NCBI GenBank assembly: GCA_025529335.1
Contig: JAMYHX010000609.1
Span: forward strand, 1-21,923
Length of the DNA stretch: 21,923 nt
Direction of reading: 5' to 3'
DNA from: Rhizopus sp. PT2906
Lineage: Eukaryota; Mucoromycota; Mucoromycetes; Mucorales; Rhizopodaceae
Shown: piece by piece, positions 19,308 through 21,923 of the stretch
Position numbering within the stretch: position 1 is the first letter of the stretch
Layout: every line of letters starts with the position of its first letter
Made by a program: the position numbers and the translations under genes
The notes under the pieces: generated by a model
The model's database searches: none
Told to the model about the DNA's origin: nothing
The model's input: only the letters and a program-made list of their open reading frames with translations

Positions 19308-20159
19308 ATGAAGTTATCTCTCTCTATCTTCCTCTTGGCTGCTGCTGCTCTCCAAGTCCAAGCTGCTGCAAACCCCGTTCATGCTGCCGCCGCCAAGTGT
19401 ATCAGTGGTTCTGCCGGTAAGGGCAATGGTGATGGATACAAAGGTTTCTGTTGCAAGACCAGTGATGATTGCTTCGAAAGCTGTGTAAGTGGTGTCTGTA
19501 ATGGTCCTACCAAGCCTACCAAGACTACTACTAGCAGCGCTCCTGCTCCTAGCTGTATTGCCGGATCTAAGGGCCTTGGTAACGGTGATGGTTACAAGGG
19601 ATACTGCTGTGAAAATAGCGATGACTGTATCAACAGCTGTGTAAGCGGTATCTGTAATGGTCCTACCAAGCCTACCCAGTCTTCTGGCACCAAGACTGCT
19701 ACTAGCCCCGCTCCTACTGGCACCTGTACTGCTGGTTCCAAGGGTAAAGGTAACGGTGATGGTTATAAGGGATACTGCTGCAAGAATAGCGATGACTGTA
19801 TCGACACCTGTGTAAAGGGTGTTTGCAATGGCCCTACCAAGCCTGGTTCTCCTACTACTACTACTACTACTGCCACTTCTACTTCCACTTCTGGTCCCAA
19901 GCCCACTTGCGCTGCTGGTTCTTATGGCCTTGGTAATGGTGATGGTTACAAGGGTGACTGCTGCAAGAACAGCGATGACTGTGTCAACAGCTGTGTCAAT
20001 GGTGTTTGCAATGGTCCTTCAAACCCTACTCCTACCCCTGGCAAATGTATTCCCGGTTATGAAGGTTTGGACAATGGTAAGGGACCCTTCAACGCTTGTT
20101 GTGCTAGCAATGATGACTGTATCGAAGCCTGTGTCCGTGGTCGCTGTACTAAGCCTTAA
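19308..20159 (+). CDS. Secreted protein with five 6-Cys repeats
   Basis: Intronless, 283 residues. Signal peptide at 1-19 (MKLSLSIFLLAAAALQVQA). Five Cys modules begin at C31, C83, C140, C201 and C247, each C-x16-CC-x5-C-x3-C-x4-C, for example GNGDGYKGYCCKNSDDC then CVxGxCNGP. This gives thirty cysteines in total, all presumably in disulfides. Modules 1-4 are joined by Thr/Ser/Pro-rich linkers suited to O-glycosylation; module 5 is more divergent (GLDNGKGPFNACC) and ends the protein without a GPI signal. The motif resembles single-module small secreted proteins of plant-associated fungi annotated as biotrophy-associated secreted protein 2-like; that likeness is from memory. The role is unknown: a cell-wall, matrix or effector-like function is possible. 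Coding bias (frequent GGT, AAG, GCT, TGT) hints at high expression. Confidence 0.88.
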   Translation: MKLSLSIFLLAAAALQVQAAANPVHAAAAKCISGSAGKGNGDGYKGFCCKTSDDCFESCVSGVCNGPTKPTKTTTSSAPAPSCIAGSKGLGNGDGYKGYCCENSDDCINSCVSGICNGPTKPTQSSGTKTATSPAPTGTCTAGSKGKGNGDGYKGYCCKNSDDCIDTCVKGVCNGPTKPGSPTTTTTTATSTSTSGPKPTCAAGSYGLGNGDGYKGDCCKNSDDCVNSCVNGVCNGPSNPTPTPGKCIPGYEGLDNGKGPFNACCASNDDCIEACVRGRCTKP

Positions 20160-20222
20160 ATAAGGCCCATCCAACATTTTTCTTTGTCATTCATATATAA
20201 ATCAGTAACTTGTGCATTTTTC

Positions 20223-20228
20223 AATAAA
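20223..20228 (+). terminator. Poly(A) signal of secreted Cys-rich gene
   Basis: AATAAA lies 63 nt past the stop codon at 20159 and 40 nt before the convergent neighbour's stop, so the 3' UTRs of the two genes are tightly packed. Confidence 0.6.
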
Positions 20229-20267
20229 AAACATTCTGAACATTTGCAGAAATAACGTGTATTTTTA

Positions 20268-21109
20268 TTACAAAAACTTTTTCGTCTTTTCATAATCTAT
20301 CATCTCTTGAATACAATGAACGAGGTTATTTCCTATTATGTTTGGTCCTCCATTGCTGTACATATCAGCTGCATAGATTTTTTCATGGGTATTTAGGAAC
20401 ACAGTTCGAAACGACATGTTCTTTGCACTGGCTAAATCAAATGCATAAGTGCTGATCAAATAAAAGTTCTACAATATACAGTTAATCTGTGACCCCTTTT
20501 CAACATTTGTATGCTCTCTACCTCTATACGTTTTGTTCGATGTACAGCCATTCTCATGAGCTCAGAATAAACTTTGGGATGCGGCCTTGAGATACACAGG
20601 TCATCACAACACAAAATGTTTTGGGTATCTATATAGTCTATCATATTCATCCGTTTTAGGAATTCAATCGTCTCGGAACGATTCCCACTTGTTGATAATA
20701 TCCAAATATCCCATTCCTTCTTATTACTTAATATATTTAGTGCTTCAATAGCATCACTGCTAGGTTCCATCGCGTCTAAGGCCTCTAGGAACCGGTCCTC
20801 GTCTATTTGGCTCGTGTATCCTTCATTAATCAGTGCTCTTTCTAAAGTAGCTCTTAGCACTTTTTTCAACGGACAATATCTTCCAGCAAATGATGTAGCG
20901 ATATAATCACGTAGAGCAGTGTTGTACCAATTGTAAAAGAAGTTCTTTGCTTGTTTATCATGAATTTGATATTGCTTGTTGAGTATTGCTTCTATTTTCT
21001 GAACAACCTTGTCAAATGTGCATAGAGTCCCTATTATTGCTCTTTTAGGTATATTTTATGTTATTCTTTTGTGACAACTACCAAATAGTTCAAAGGCGAC
21101 AAAGGGCAT
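20268..21109 (-). CDS. Haloacid dehalogenase-like (HAD) protein, likely catalytically dead
   Basis: Three exons (21082-21109, 20522-21030, 20268-20468; introns 51 and 53 nt) give 245 residues, the normal size for type II 2-haloacid dehalogenase-like proteins. Motif I reads FELFGTL (6-12): the nucleophile Asp is Glu7, while Thr11 is kept. Motif II is ILSTSGNR (about 120-127). The motif III Lys is replaced by Arg158 in SRPHPKVY, although the following Tyr164 keeps its spacing. Motif IV, STYAFD (185-190), keeps Ser185 and Asp190 but has Tyr187 where the dehalogenases have Asn. The frame is intact with good splice sites, so this looks like a pseudoenzyme rather than a broken gene. Alternatives are a single mutated allele or a wrong first exon. 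It is convergent with the secreted-protein gene, with 108 bp between the stops. Confidence 0.82.
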
Positions 21110-21923
21110 TAGATTAGGAGAACGTAAAAAAGGTAAGGCAACAACAACTCATGATTAACTTTTGTAAAGTACTGAGTTTGAAATGGACTATGCATCATTG
21201 ATTCAATATCAAGAAATGATTAATTTATGCACAATTGCATTTCTTTTAAAAAATACAAAACATTAGGAATATTTACCAAATATAGAATAAAACAAATAAA
21301 TCTTCATTGAATTACAAACGAAGGTGGCCTTGCTGAACTCTTTAAGATGGCAAGCAGATTCTTCCAAATGAATAAATAAGGCATTATTATACTGTCAGAA
21401 GCCTTGATTTGATCCTGAAAAGGGACGATATATCAATTATGGATGAAAAAAGAAGAGCCATGTTGTACAGCTTATACTGGTATGTATGAACGTATTGTCT
21501 CTGACTCTGATAGTCAAGTTCAAGTTATGGCTGCTTGATAATGTTTGATTTATCTGAGACCAATGCCGGGCTTTCAATTGAAATGAGTAGCATGTTTGAT
21601 ATTAAACTCACTATTTAAGGTATTTCTAACTTGAGAACTCTAAATTCCTTTATCGTGCTCATAAAAGTTCCTTTTTGTCTTATGTAATCAACATGAGGTT
21701 TGTCCATGATAATTCCTACACAATAAAAGATATTATATATTTAATTTCTAGGGCAATACTGGGGCACTGTAAAAGAGCACCGCAAAATCCAAAAAAAAAT
21801 GCAATACTCTTCCAAGCTGCAGAATGCTCTTTTGAAAGGAAAACTGGAGGCTGTTCAAGCAAAATGTATTATATAATTCGATTAATACGTGAATGCTATA
21901 ACCCAAAGTGGCATATAATTTAT
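21110..21923. other. Intergenic upstream of the HAD gene
   Basis: No gene was found. The segment near 21110-21200 probably includes the promoter of the minus-strand HAD gene. The rest is AT-rich with no convincing coding frame and ends in the dispersed repeat at 21751-21833. Confidence 0.5.
21751..21833. repeat. Short dispersed repeat copy B with hairpin
   Basis: GGGCAATACTGGGGCACT, then CAAAATCCAAAAAA and a CTGCA-x-AA-x-CTC segment, matches 202-270 in order and orientation. Copy B has about 13 extra bases (near 21769-21781) absent from copy A. These create AAAAGAGCA (21771-21779), which pairs with TGCTCTTTT (21825-21833). It is probably a member of a dispersed family; the ends are not defined. 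Confidence 0.4.

Noticed and set aside
19819..20163. Second open frame inside the secreted-protein gene
   Set aside because: It is a shadow frame produced by the codon repetitiveness (Leu/Val-rich translation of ACT/GGT runs) with no domain.
1..21923. CRISPR arrays, operons, bacterial promoters, rRNA or tRNA genes
   Set aside because: None seen. Spliceosomal introns throughout show a eukaryotic nuclear sequence, and the only direct repeats are coding repeats, microsatellites and transposon-derived.

Overview
The window reads as nuclear DNA of an early-diverging filamentous fungus, most likely Mucoromycota (Mucorales-like). It is AT-rich. Genes are split by very short GT-AG introns (about 50-70 nt), and every gene model below stays in frame across all its introns. 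The protein families are fungal or opisthokont: Rab11, alpha-arrestin, NAD kinase, a PHD-knuckle-ePHD chromatin reader and a Cys-rich secreted repeat protein. The genus is an inference; no rRNA or other marker is present.

Layout. 1-985: intergenic, with a short dispersed repeat. 986-1892 (-): Rab11 GTPase, six exons. 1893-2824: intergenic with a GC-richer, hairpin-forming patch. 2825-3363 (+): a tiny membrane-segment ORF followed by the zinc-knuckle tail of a dead LINE. 3674-4844 (-): alpha-arrestin with three LPxY motifs. 5913-7654 (+): an unfamiliar protein with an N-terminal membrane anchor, eight 29-residue tandem repeats and two Nab2-type CCCH zinc fingers. 7764-9786 (-): NAD kinase whose GGDGT motif sits in an 18-nt microexon; it is tail-to-tail with the repeat protein, and the two share a palindromic poly(A) signal. 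10056-10490 (-): a small basic protein with a spinophilin-like PP1-docking module. 10606-12115: two decayed, related Tc1/mariner-IS630-type transposase copies in tandem. 12236-14111 (-): AF10-like PZP (PHD-Zn knuckle-ePHD) protein with a coiled coil. 14112-19242: about 5 kb without a convincing gene (microsatellite, palindromes, decayed ORF pieces). 19308-20159 (+): secreted protein with five 6-Cys repeats behind a clear TATA box. 20268-21109 (-): haloacid dehalogenase-like protein lacking key catalytic residues. 21110-21923: intergenic, ending in a second copy of the dispersed repeat seen at the left edge.

There is no operon-like system. The genes are independent eukaryotic units for membrane traffic (Rab11, arrestin), NADP supply, phosphatase targeting, chromatin and secretion. 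The strongest candidates for undescribed biology are the membrane-anchored repeat/CCCH protein (a possible organelle-tethered RNA binder), the small PP1-docking protein, and the apparently catalytically dead HAD protein.
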